Below are positions 36,128 to 48,020 of a stretch of DNA of 64,000 nucleotides, piece after piece; positions within the stretch are counted from its first letter, which is position 1, and each line of letters starts with the position of its first letter. The DNA is from Pardosa pseudoannulata (Eukaryota; Arthropoda; Arachnida; Araneae; Lycosidae), in contig CM063507.1 of assembly GCA_032207245.1 (NCBI GenBank), positions 87,344,671-87,408,670 on the forward strand, given 5' to 3'. The notes under the pieces were generated by a model. That model ran no database searches and had not been told where the DNA came from. It saw only the letters and a list, made by a program, of their open reading frames with translations. A program made the position numbers and the translations under genes.

Positions 36128-36808
36128 GAAATTTTAAAATTTATAAGTGAGTTGTTTGTCTATAATTTGGCAAGTTGTGAAAAAAAATCAGTTCCTTGTT
36201 GCAATAATACAAAAGTACCTTAGTATAATTTTTATGTTATGTTAAAAGAATTTATAAATTTTTAATTTTAAAAAATTGTATCTAATAAATGCTACATATG
36301 TGTGTGTATATATATATATTTATATGTTTTTAATGTAATCGGATAACCTTGAGTGCAATGTTAAACATTGAAACTCTAGTTCATAATAATGACTCTTTAC
36401 TTTTATTTACATTGAGTTTGCGGTCTGGTGATAAGTGTTTATGTTTATACTTCATTTATAAAGTGTCACTGTTCCATATGCAATTTTATGAAATGGTTCT
36501 AAGTTTTTGAGATACTTAAATTTTCTTATGAACACTTGTTTCCATTATCATTAAAAATTATTAATGTTACTATACATATGCTTGAAATAGTTTGATTTTA
36601 ATATCTAATGTACCTAATGAAATTGGATCTGTTATTCTGAGTTTGTGTCTTAAGACAGTTAGCTGGAAGCACTCTCTCACTTTTATATTACATGTGGATT
36701 CATCTCTTTGTATTGTTCGCAACTTGTAAATTCACATGTTTGACCATTAATGTACCACAAATATTTTAATACTATATAAACTCTTGCCAAATGTTGGAAA
36801 CATCCACT

Positions 36809-37481
36809 TACTGTAATTTTGCATGTATAGTCTGCAGGTGGGATTTTTTATTTGAAATATTTCAAAATCATCAATTTCAAATGTGTTTTTTCACGATGAT
36901 TGGTTCGCTTTCTTCTCCTATTTTTAATGTTTGCTTTTGCTTTTGCCCATTTCTTTCTGCTTTCTCGTCGACCTACTGAATGACTTTCAGCTTGAAATCA
37001 GCAGTCACACTGTGACGATGTTTTAAAGACATGATGAAAGACCAATATGACCGAAAATCAAAACTTTGAAAAAAAACCATTCTGTTACGAATGATCCTTG
37101 TGGTGAAATGACCTTCGATCTTGCACCCATCCATTCGGTGTTGTCGATCGGATCTGTAAATAGGGACTATCGATATTTTCCCGCACTCCAGGACAAAATT
37201 TGAGATTGCACTACTGGCTACTACTGATTCGTTCTGCTTTATGGGTTGTATTTTTTTTTAATCATGGTTTATTACCGATATGATATGATGTTTTCTTGAC
37301 GTGTCGTGAGTCATGATTTTGTTTACATTTAATCATGAGCCATTCGTGTGATGTGCTTTTCTTCCCTCCCCCTCTTCCAATTTTGATGATTTGACCGATG
37401 AAGCAGCAGATAGTCCGTAGTTCAAGAAATTTGCTTTTTAAACAAAGATAGTCTGCAGACTATACATGCACAATTATGGTA
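36809..37481 (-). mobile_element. Pogo/Tigger-like element, copy 2, with N-terminal transposase remnant
   Basis: TA-flanked. The left end is TACTGTAATTTTGCATGTAT; the right end, reverse-complemented, is TACCATAATTGTGCATGTAT. From 37032 leftward the minus strand reads MSLKHRHSVTADFKLKVI and then a stop, the opening of Tigger/CENP-B-like helix-turn-helix domains. Confidence 0.85.
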
Positions 37482-39018
37482 CTAGCTTTGATACATTATG
37501 ATGTTTACAAATTAAATCAGTATTCAATTTTTTAAGATGCTTCTAGTTGAACTTAATAAATTTGTAATTTTTTATGCACTCGTAAAACCGTTTATAAGGT
37601 AGGTAGCAAAGCCAAAATATTCCATATAAAAGAACTCTATTTTTTATTTCTCTAGACACTGTTGTTTAATGTGGGTTGAACATTTTGCTCAGGTGAGAAA
37701 AATTTCTCATGGTTTCAAATGTAAAGCACTTATTTTTCTCTGTACACATTTATTCATGTTGCATAATAAGAATTTTTATATATACATGCAATCTGAGATG
37801 AACATTTTATTTCAATGCATATTTTATTTAATTAGAAGCTCAAAAAGGTGTTATAATGCTTAAATTTTATTGCTTTTGTTAAAGGTTAGTGATCCATATT
37901 TAATACTTCAGTGACAGAATGTTAGATTAATTTTTTTAATAGCATCACAAAAAGCCTCTAGATTTAAGTTTGTAGTAAAATGGTTTAAATCAATTTAAAA
38001 AAACTGAAGATTTCAGTTTTATGCTCAAGATCTGAAAGTAGAATAATGTTATAATCTTTCAGATTTAATAGTTTTTACATTGAAATGTTATATTTTTATC
38101 AAGAAAAGAAAACTATACAGAAACCTGTTATGAATAAAATATTTTTCCATAAGAAGTTGCAAATATGGCCAATATATTAGTTATGTCAATTGTAGACAAG
38201 TATTTTGGAGGCTTTTTACTGTGAATACATTTTTCAATACACAATATTGCTTATTATGTGTGTACTGGTAAAGAATACTCTGCTTTGTACAAATTTTTAT
38301 GGCAGCTGCACTTCTAGTTAAAAATAAAGTTATTCTACATCATAAATGATTTTGAATCATTTATTTATTGTATTAGTAAAATTTTAGACATTATGGAATA
38401 TAACTCGAAAAGGCAGATTTACTAATGAAAATTATGGTGTGAATTTTAATCTAAAATTTAGAAATGCATGTATTTAAACACAGTTGTTTACCAAGCCTTA
38501 TGAGGTTTTTAAATCAGTGCCAAAAAGCTAAAAAAAACCCTTAACATTTTTTCCTTTCACTAAATAATGAAAGAAAAAAAACTATCATTAACATATTTAA
38601 TGGAAAAAATATATATGTAATGATATTTTAAACCTAGTCAACATAGTTATAAGTATATTTTAAAATTATTTTTAGGCAATTCTTTCATATAATCGCAAAC
38701 ATTACCATGTCTTTTGTTATTTTTTTAACATTAGTGAGTATGAAGAAACCAAAATTCCCGCTGACTTCAGCGCTCCTCATATAGTTTAGTGTTACCACAT
38801 GACTAATCACTAAAACCCTGATTGGCTGGCTCACACAGCTATAATTATCATGTACCTGTTTTTCATCCCTAGAAGCTTTTGAGGACTCTCTAAATAAATC
38901 TCATTCTTTTTACAAAATTCTATTTCTTTGTTCTCTTGACTACTTTACTCACAACTGCAGTAAAGCTAATGTAAATTATCTTACCTTTGTGATAGGCTAA
39001 ATTTATGCATTTCATATG
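37482..39018. other. Intergenic, no recognised feature
   Basis: AT-rich. AATAAA at about 38324 and a (TA)-rich stretch near 38609. About 38740-38900 is slightly less AT-rich. No gene or element recognised. Confidence 0.4.
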
Positions 39019-39800
39019 CAGTGAAACCTCTGAACAGCCACCCCTCCGTACCAAGACTATTTGGCAGATCTGAAGAGTTTTATTTACTATTATACGAATT
39101 ACTATAATGTGTAATGTAAACAAGTCTGACATACATTCCTTATGTAAATGAAATTTAAATCTTATCTAAAGACAAAATAGGACTTTATTTCATGTTTTTT
39201 TACATTTTTTAAAAAAAAGGGATACAATTTGTTTCTGTTTGTTCTGTAGTCTTCGTACTCCTTCAAACTCAGATTCTTTTCTTTAATGACTTTGTTGATT
39301 CCCGTTCTTCTGCAGTTAATAATTCAGCTGACTCTCTTGCCGATTTGCCATTCTCATATTCGCGCAGAACTTCAATGCTCTGCTCGAGATTTAGAAAAAC
39401 GCATTTCGACATTGTTGCAACGTAGATCACTGACCAACTAACGAAATGAAACTGGTGGGAATGACATTTTTGCTGACAGAGGTGCAATTCTTCCTAAACT
39501 GTACTGACTCGAATTCCAAACAAAAGCCCTAGGACACCTTCGACACTCGTTTGTCCAGTTCCTCCCTCAGTTTCTATGGAGGGTGCAATAAGCATTCCCT
39601 ATCTGAAGGGTATGGGGAGATTACAAAAGTGATAACAGATTTAATCTTTCTTAGAAAGGGAGGTGGGCTACAGTAATGGAATTCTCAAGTTATTCCTTTG
39701 TCTTATATCCAACCATAAACCTGACCTTGAATTTTTTCGCTTAAAATTGAATTTCCTGAAAAATGAAAGGAGTAATCCCATTTGGTTAGAAATTTCTGAA
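39019..39800 (-). mobile_element. Tigger/pogo-like element with decayed N-terminal transposase
   Basis: CAGTGAAACCTCTGAACAGC at about 39020 is the outer end. The minus frame 39269-39487 reads CVFLNLEQSIEVLREYENGK then SARESAELL, matching the LTLEQ-type helix-turn-helix start of Tigger/pogo transposases. The distal part (39640-39795) repeats the sequence of 23607-23780. The far terminus is missing. Confidence 0.75.
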
Positions 39801-40229
39801 AAATCAAATTTAAATTTGCTATGTGGTCTTATATTTGCATACAAATGTATATACAGGAAAAAGAAAATATGGAAATAAAACCTCAGAATATAGCTAGAAA
39901 TTGGTTAAAAAAAAAAAAAAAAAAAAATTACACTATGAATAAAAATTACTTTTAATTTGTTTCATTCACTTAGTGCATTTAAACTATTCATTAAAGTCAA
40001 GTACACAAAATGCATTATTAATACAAACTATTTGAAAAACTATATTTGTGTTTCAAAATAAAAGGTACCAATGCTTGTTTAAATACATATGACGATAAAT
40101 TTAAACAAGACATCATTTTTATTTATGTAGTAATAATTATACACATCTGTTATTCTTCTAAAGCACTTTCGATAGCAAATTTTTAAAAGTCATTTCTAAA
40201 AAAAAATTTTAATTTGTAACCGCAGAATT

Positions 40230-40991
40230 TAGGGTTGGAAAAAAATGATGTTTTTTTTTTTAATCAGATTTATTTCATTTAAATCAGATTTCTTTGACTT
40301 TTTTTTTAAATTCTAATTTTAATTGTTTTTATGTTTTTTGCAATATACGTAGAATAGTTTGTTATAAGAAGTAACATCTTATCTATCTAGTCTATTCTAC
40401 ACACTGATTACCTAAAATTTAATCTATAAATTTTAATCTTAATACATTCCATTATTTTGTCATTGGATAGTGCAAACTCAATAAGATGTATATTTAAAGA
40501 ACTAATTAAATATTCTTTTAGTGCAAACTATTTATTTAAAAAAACAAATCCCAATTATTTCAATATTTTTTAAGCACCGAATGATGGATTTAATTGTTTC
40601 AATAAAAATACTAGTTTTGATGCTTTATCCACTCCTAATGGGTTACGAAGGCTAGAATGAACAATACCACAAGAAGAAAACTGTCTTTCCATTCCAGCAG
40701 ATGAGGCCACAGCTGTTATTGGATAGACAAACTGGATTTCGAGTTCTGTAATACTCTTTACCTCCCATTCCATAAAATGAATTCCACCAGTCATAATCAA
40801 TCGTTGCACTCCATTCTTGGAAAGCACATGCTATCTATTTACTTATTGGTATTACTGTGCTGACTGATTCCCAATTCTCCTGTCTTTGGAATATAGGTTT
40901 TAAAAGAAGTGAAAAAAAAAATCATTTAAATCAATGATTGAAAAAAAAAAAAAAAAAAAAAACCCAACTGATTTAAATTATGCCAACCCTG
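40230..40991 (-). mobile_element. hAT family A copy with transposase dimerisation remnant
   Basis: Left end TAGGGTTGG, right end CATGCCAACCCTG. The minus frame 40827-40570 reads [20 protein letters not shown] and MERQFSSCGIVHSSLRNPLG, the conserved hAT C-terminal dimerisation block (ERxFS-G-I-R). Confidence 0.88.
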
Positions 40992-41294
40992 GAAATGGTT
41001 GATTTAGTTTGGAACTTTATGGTACACTTAGCTATATGAAGATGATTTAGACCAGGACTTATTGCTAAAGCCCATTCTGAAAGCTGCAAACATTGATTCT
41101 AGTGGTGGGATTCAAGCCCATGAACTTCAGTACTGAAAAGCAGAATCGGTGTAATTAATACTGGTGTTAGTCCTTGTCTGGCATTAGGAGAGGGGAAAAA
41201 CAGATTGTAATATCCCGAACCAAAGCTGAAACCCAAAATTAAAATGAGCATTGTACCACAATATCATTTTTTTTAACTTTGAATTTTAATCTTA
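40992..41294. other. Intergenic spacer
   Basis: About 300 bp between two transposons. Nothing recognised. Confidence 0.4.
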
Positions 41295-41622
41295 CAGGGT
41301 TCCTGCTATTTTTCCAGAACAAAAATTAAGGACTAAAGTAACTTTTTATATGGACCTACTTGAAATACACGACATGATGGCATAAACCCTATTTCCTGAG
41401 TAACCTATTTTAATGATTATGAACCAGACAAGGTATGTTCAATAAATGCCCTACAATAATCCAGAATTAAGTTTTTAAAAATGTATAAAAATTAATATAA
41501 GATAAATCTATTTGCCAAAACCTTATTTTGAAAAACATACATCTAAAGTTTTTTGAGTGATCAAACTAAAATTAAATTATGAATAAAAACATTATAAGCA
41601 GTACTTTGAGGTTTTAAAAATT

Positions 41623-41626
<4 letters not shown>

Positions 41627-41679
<53 letters not shown>
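41627..41679. repeat. (TA)n(TG)n microsatellite
   Basis: TA units grading into TG units at the internal microsatellite position of the enclosing transposon. Confidence 0.95.
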
Positions 41680-41689
41680 AAATATCATG

Positions 41690-42025
41690 ATCCAGAGTTA
41701 AGGCAAATGGACAACAGTCTTCTTGACAATAATAAGTTTTATTAACTCATTGTTCTTAAGGAAAGCAACTTGTGCCATTTTCATTGTTCGTGACGGAGCT
41801 ATGCATGAAGGTGTTGACCGCTCCATGTCTGCTCGCTTACTGAAACTTATCTCTTTGCAAGCTCATCAAATTCTTTCAAAATGCTTTTGTTTGACCAGGT
41901 GATCCTAAAAGCTTATGCGAACGTGGATCTTTTTCATTTGTTTTATTAATATAAAAGAATTCCCTTTTTAAATTCATTTTTAAGTCACGTAACTTTCAAC
42001 TACCCCTTTTTTAGACCTGACATGT
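41690..42025. mobile_element. Unclassified ~340-bp repeat inserted at a microsatellite, copy 1
   Basis: It begins CCAGAGTTAAGGCAAATGG and ends CCCCTTTTTTAGACCTGACA, then TATATATA resumes. The copy at 48020-48340 has the same borders, also between TA tracts. I see no inverted ends and no frame. Confidence 0.65.
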
Positions 42026-42480
42026 ATATATATATATCTACTAGCTGATTATATCTGATGTTGCCTGGGATAGAAGAAAGTTTGACTTTTCTATCACATT
42101 CAATGCAAGGAAAATTAAATTTCCACAAGTGACTGAAATATCTACTAACCCCTATCCTCCATGCTTTGTTTAATTAAAATCTACATGACCGTTAGCTGTT
42201 AGGAAAGAGCAGCTGACTTTATACTTTAAACTTTTTTAGTATATGAAAGATTATTTATTTGTCATATAAGAAAACTGATAGGAAATCACATGATGATGGC
42301 AGATCCTGTCGATGGAGAAATTGATCACATTCCAATTTAAAAATTAAGGAGTTTTTAAGGACCTTTGACAAAAATTAAGGATTTTTAAAGGCCCTTAAAA
42401 ATGAGAGCTGAAATTAAGGAGGTCTAAAAGACTTTTATGGACTGTGGGAACCCTGTCTTACTCTCTCTTTCCACTCACTA

Positions 42481-42546
42481 AGGTCTCATTAGCCCTCGTG
42501 TGCAAAACAGTAGACCGTAGCGCTCGAAACCAAACCAACCAACCAA
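42481..42546 (+). mobile_element. 5'-truncated SINE with perfect 14-bp target duplication
   Basis: It begins AGGTCTCATTAGCCCTCGTG and ends AAACCAAACCAACCAA. CTTTCCACTCACTA is repeated exactly at 42467-42480 and 42547-42560. This is the expected outcome of LINE-driven retrotransposition with 5' truncation. Confidence 0.93.
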
Positions 42547-42560
42547 CTTTCCACTCACTA

Positions 42561-43145
42561 CATTTCTCCTCAAACAGAAATTAGCTAATCCCATATACTC
42601 CGAATACTTCCCCTAATTGTTTATCTCTCCTTTCTTCTGACCACTCAAATATGCCTTCAATGCAATCCCCTTTCTCACACAAATGCATAATTGTCATCAC
42701 AATGCTACAATTTTGTAAATTATCCATTTGAAAGTCAAAGCCCATAGGTCAGCCAATCACCTTTTCACTTTTAACCCCCCACATTGACTAGAAATGCTGA
42801 CTGTAATAAAATACTCGCTCTTTGTAACCGAAACACAAATCACAAGTGATAACAAAACTTTGATGAGAAACCTTTTTAATTTACTTTAAAAATTTTTGGC
42901 TTCTTTGAATTCAAACTACCGTGGTGAAAACTTCAATCTAGAAGGAATGATTATTCCCATAATTCCCCAGAAGAACAATCATTCCTGTACAGTCCATTAT
43001 TATTTCAATAGTTAAATTATTGTTATTAGAGCGATGGTTTTAAGGTAGATCAAACTAAATTGCAATCCTTTTTTAAGACTAATGGTAGTAGGTTAAATGT
43101 ATTATAACCAGTTTCTAAAAATTTGGTTTTATATTCATTTATTAT
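42561..43145. other. Intergenic, no recognised feature
   Basis: Somewhat less AT-rich at 42560-42860. An imperfect inverted repeat around AGGAATGATTATT and ACAATCATTCCT lies at about 42941-42987. Confidence 0.35.
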
Positions 43146-44060
43146 TACCATCATTTCACACGTATAATCCACACCATCATATAGTCCATGGGCACAATTT
43201 CTCCTCATATAATCTGCAGACTATACGTATAAAAATGTTTTTTAGTGTGATAATATTAGGTTTTTATTCATAAAATGATCTAAGTATAGTAGAGTGCCTA
43301 AAAGTCCAGATTAGACTCAATTAATTCCACGTTTAAAATTTGAAATCATTTCTTCTACCATAGCCTCGGAGACTAATTTTAACGGAAAAAAACAGAGCGG
43401 CCTGCATTTCTCTGTTCGAGAACCTAAGTAAATCATCTTTAAATGTTGGCAATTGTATTTTTCCATGAAGATTGGATCGCTTCTTCTCATATTTTTAATG
43501 TTATTTTTTTTTTTTTTTTGCTTGCACCCATTTATTTCTGACTGCTTTCTCGTCGACCTTCTGTGTTACTTTCGGCTTGAAATCGGCAGTCAAACTCCGA
43601 TGATGTTTTAAAGACATAATGAATGACCAATATGACCACAAATCAAAACTTTGAAAACAAAACACTCTGATCCTCGTGGTGAAATGACCCTCAACCTATG
43701 ATCTTGAACCCGTCCACACGATGTTGTCAATAGGAGCTGTAAATAGTGACTATCAATCTTTTTTCCGTACTTCAGGACACAATTTAAGATGGCGCTACTG
43801 GCTACTATACTGATTCGTTCTGCTTTATGGGTTGTATTTTTTTTCATGGTTTATTACCAATATGATATGTTTTCTTGGCATTTTGTGAGTCCTGCCTTTG
43901 TTTATATTTGATCATCGGCTATTCACAAAACGTGCTTTCCCCCCCCCCTACTTCTGATTTTGATGATTTGAGCAATAAACAACCACAGATAGTCTGCGGA
44001 TGAAGAAATTTGCTTTTTAAACACAGATAGTCTGCAGACTATACGTACGAAATTATGGTA
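43146..44060 (-). mobile_element. Pogo/Tigger-like element, copy 3, with N-terminal transposase remnant
   Basis: TA-flanked. Left end TACCATCATTTCACACGTAT, right end reverse-complemented TACCATAATTTCGTACGTAT. The minus strand from about 43619 reads MSLKHHRSLTADFKPKVTQK, homologous to the remnant in copy 2. The subterminal AGTCTGCAGACTAT is kept at the right. Confidence 0.82.
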
Positions 44061-44485
44061 AATCCAATTAACTACCCTTGGCTTCTATCAAATTGAATAC
44101 CTCTATGACATACTTTTTGGATTTACCTATTAAAGTAATGTCATTGGCAAATGCCAAAATTTGTAGTATCTTTGGTTAGATAACTCCTCTAATCATAAGA
44201 CAGAAACTGTGATAGCTTTTTTAAACATCAGATTGATGAGTAGACAAGGCAGAGAACACATATATTCTGCAACATAAATTGAGTAAATGTGAGATTTTCT
44301 AAAAATTTAGTAAAATATCACTTTACATCCCTATTAATATGCATTTTCTAAAGTGTTTTTTATATACCACTGATAATTAAAAAAATATACACCGTAAAAG
44401 ATCATATAAAGCAAATTTGAGTGTACGTCAAACAATTTCTATATATCACTGACTAAAATAAAGAAACAACTTAAAAAGAAACTAA

Positions 44486-44491
44486 TTTATT
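44486..44491 (-). promoter_or_regulatory. Candidate XPC polyadenylation signal
   Basis: AATAAA on the minus strand about 200 nt beyond the XPC stop. Another AATAAA lies only 9 nt after the stop (44679-44674). Chance occurrence is likely in AT-rich sequence. Confidence 0.3.
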
Positions 44492-44687
44492 TTCAATAAA
44501 AAAAACAAGCTCTTTAAAACATTCAACAAGCCATTAAACATTGTCAACAAACTATCACAATCAAATATTCATAAACTTTTAAAGAGCTTAAAAAAGGTGT
44601 TACAATAAAAGTCTACAATTAACAGATTAAAAGCTGCCACATTAAGTAGCAAAATACCTGAGAAATAAAAGCATTTATTTGGATGTA

Positions 44688-44780
44688 TCATTTTACATCA
44701 TATTTCAATTTTATCCTTTCTCTGATAAGTAAACCTTTGATCAATTTTTTCCAGTTCCCATAGATACGCTTTTCTCTTTT
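44688..44780 (-). CDS. XPC: XPC exon 6, centrin-binding helix and stop
   Basis: Acceptor TTTCTTTCAG (AG at 44782-44781), phase 0. 30 codons then TGA at 44690-44688. It encodes [19 protein letters not shown] then [11 protein letters not shown], clearly homologous to human [21 protein letters not shown] weak donor-like GTAAAA follows TATGAT just before the stop, so an additional downstream exon cannot be excluded, but I found no candidate. Confidence 0.92.
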   Translation of the reverse strand, partial: KREKRIYGNWKKLIKGLLIRERIKLKYDVK

Positions 44781-47266
44781 CTGAAAGAAAAATTGGCAGA
44801 TTAAATATATTATGTCTTATAATACTTAATTTTTTTCCAATGCAGCTGGCAATACAGACATATTTGAATGCCAAACATAAATGCAAAGCTATTACTTATT
44901 AAGCATCGGTAGCATAATAGGGGTGATTGTAAAAAAAACCCTAAAATTTATATCATTCATAATCAAAAACGCAGAACTAAAAAAAGTTAATTACATATTA
45001 AAAATAATTCCATGTTATTAATATTAGTGTACCAAGGTCATTTCCCACAATAGTCAGCACGTGCATGCACAGCTGTGGGAGAAATTTCCAAGAAGAATTT
45101 AAGATTGTGATTGTTGACTTTGAGTTTTAAGGACCCCTGCGGAGAAGTTATAGATCACAGAAAGGCACAAGCATACCATCGTGAGTTATAAGGTAAGGGG
45201 CTAAAAAATGTCAGCTTTCACAAAAGGGGCTATTTTAATGAGCCCACCTGCACTCCCTGAGGGGGTGCAGATGTGGGAAAATTTCACGAAACAAGCGATT
45301 GGAAAAGAAGAAAAAGGGGGCGTTAAAACCAAGATGATGAATTTGGAAAGAGGAGTCGAGGTTGTAATTCAAGAGTAGCTGGACATCAAAATCCCAAGCC
45401 CTGCACACGAGCACTGATGTTCTGTGCACCCAAATGCCTGGACCGACATACCGCATGAAGAAAGCCCCTGCCTGCTACCCTGTACTTTTATTGGAGGTAA
45501 AACAGATTTAACATATTCATGACGGCTATTTAGGCCTCAGTTAGTAATTTAATATTTTGATTAAGGATTAACGTGCAACAAAAGAGAACTGTAATAACTA
45601 TTGTGTATTGATGAATATAGAATTTAATATTTGCTGGTTATGTTACATGGTGATCAAAAAGTGTATCAATTTGAAAATAGTATACAGAACAAATGTCTTA
45701 ATCAAAATATAAGGTATATTGTTACTATAATATATATATATATAAGGTTTACTGTGTTTCCCCTTTGTAAACGAGCACTGGTGTTAGTGTTATAAGTACA
45801 TTACAACAATTAGATTTAATGTATTGTCAGTAAACTGGTTTCTGAACTGAAAATTTTACAGGGTGGGGTAGTTAGCCCCACATCTAACCTGTTTAGTCAC
45901 ATCTTACAACATGCAAAGATTACATTAACATGTTGTATGCGGGACACGAACTAGTACATTTTCTGACGATTGATACTTGAGCACAGGTCATATACTAGTA
46001 CAGGTTTGTGTAGCAACAGGGTTTATTGGTGGGTACAAAAATAACGGTAGAGACAGGAAAATGAAGCCAAATGTTTTTATCCATTATGTAGATTCTGGAA
46101 AAATTTGAGACAAATAAAAACTAATTTTTACATTATTAGTTTTAGGATTGCTCTTTTCATTTTTTTATAATGTAAAAATGTTTATATATAGCATAATTCG
46201 AAAAAATTAAAACTATATACTACTATTTTTCATATTTACAATACTATTATAAATTTATCCACTAAAAAATATATTGTTTACAAAAATCTTATGGTTGTTA
46301 TTTCTATATTTATGAATTTGTTTATATAATTCAATATAAAATACAAAAAGTGGGTAAAAAAATGAAATAATTTTTTGATCTATTGAGATTTAACTGAATA
46401 ACTCAATAAATGCGCAAAACGCCCGCTCCTGGTACAATTCCGCTGTGAAATGTTTCCGCACACAATATGTTAAGACTATTCTTTTACATATGGGTGGAGC
46501 ATATGGTTATAATGAGCAAATATCGCAGCCCTGTATGCTTGTTATAAGCAAGTTTGGCTGTACTAGATTCTGAAAAAGAATTTTCTCAAATGCATTGAAT
46601 GAAGGGTTATGTACAGAAGAAATTGGGTTCCTAATTGTCTTCATTCTATTTAAGCTAACTTTAATTGTTAAAAGCATGTAACAATGTAAACACCATTATT
46701 AATTTTCATTGTTATTTTAGTAAAATCATATAAGGTAATCATATAAGGTATCATATAGATAAGTATTTACTACACCCTTAGAAAAGGTTAATAGGTTTAT
46801 AAGATTGTAAATCTTACACAAAAAAGTCGATGACACAGACATGTCTCAGTTAAATTCAGCCAGTTAGATTGGCACCAATTGCAATTTGACTATGCATTTC
46901 TAGCAACAAATATATTCATACTGCTCAGTAAGATATAAAAAATTACTAATCATCTAAATGAATAAACCTTTTTACAGCAAATGACTGATCTTTTTAAATG
47001 AGTTTCTATACTTTTGTATGAATAAACTTCATATAGTGTTATTCAAAATAGTTAGCAATAAAAAAGTAAGAAATTATTAAAAAATTTAAAAAAACCGAAT
47101 TTTATACCTCTTCTTCTCGTTTCCTTGCATTTACTTGTTCCTCTTCCCACGCTGCTATAATAGTATCTTTGAATTCTTCACATATAACAAACCCATCATA
47201 TCTGCAAAGCAAAGTCAGACCATAAAATTAAGACTCATAAATATTAGGTACACACAAATAAATGTG

Positions 47267-47316
<50 letters not shown>

Positions 47317-47976
47317 GTGTATATGTGCATATATACATGTGTATATGTTTATGTGTATGCATATATGTATAAACTTTACATTTCCACATATAAGTTCATT
47401 TCTATTTAAACTGAAGGTACATTTTTTATTGAAAAATATACCAAACTTCAAAACTTGTATATAAGCTGAAAGAAAAGAAATATTCCCCAACATTTCAATA
47501 TGTCACCAAGCAAAATGTTTTCCAATAAAATCACTGTTAAGTAACGTGCAAAACCAACAGTTCTTAATCTCTTTCATAGTGCAGGATTCCCACTCTTTTT
47601 CCAGAACAAAAATTAAGGACTTTCTAAGAACCAAAGTAACTATTTATAAGGACCTACTTGAAATACACGGCATAACAACATAAACCCTATTTCCTAAGGA
47701 ACATATTTTAGTAATTATGAACCAGATTATGCATGTTCAATAAATGCCCTACTATATTTCAGAATTAAGTTTTTAAAAAGGCCATAAAATTAATATAAGA
47801 TTTTACGAAGCTAGCATTACAAATTTAGTATAGGTTCTCTAGACACTTTCGAAATTTTGACTTTTTCCTAATTTAGCTTGATTATAGCACAAGTAAAATT
47901 CATTACAAATTTGTTTTTTAATTTTTCTGTTTTTTTTTCTAGTAAACATTTCTTCCAAAGTTAATTTATTTTGCAT

Positions 47977-48020
<44 letters not shown>

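Larger units (their letters stand above)
41295..42455 (-). mobile_element. CAGGGTTCCCAC family copy, inverted, with an inner insertion
   Basis: 1161 bp. Left end CAGGGTTCCTGC, right end CTGTGGGAACCCTG; TCTTA directly on both sides (41290-41294, 42456-42460). The internal microsatellite position is occupied by (TA)n(TG)n followed by a different ~340-bp sequence (about 41693-42025) that recurs at 48020-48340. Confidence 0.9.

Noticed and set aside
44698..44886. 62-codon minus frame overlapping the last XPC exon
   Set aside because: It is a different frame of the same strand; the XPC frame ends at 44688 and has clear homology.
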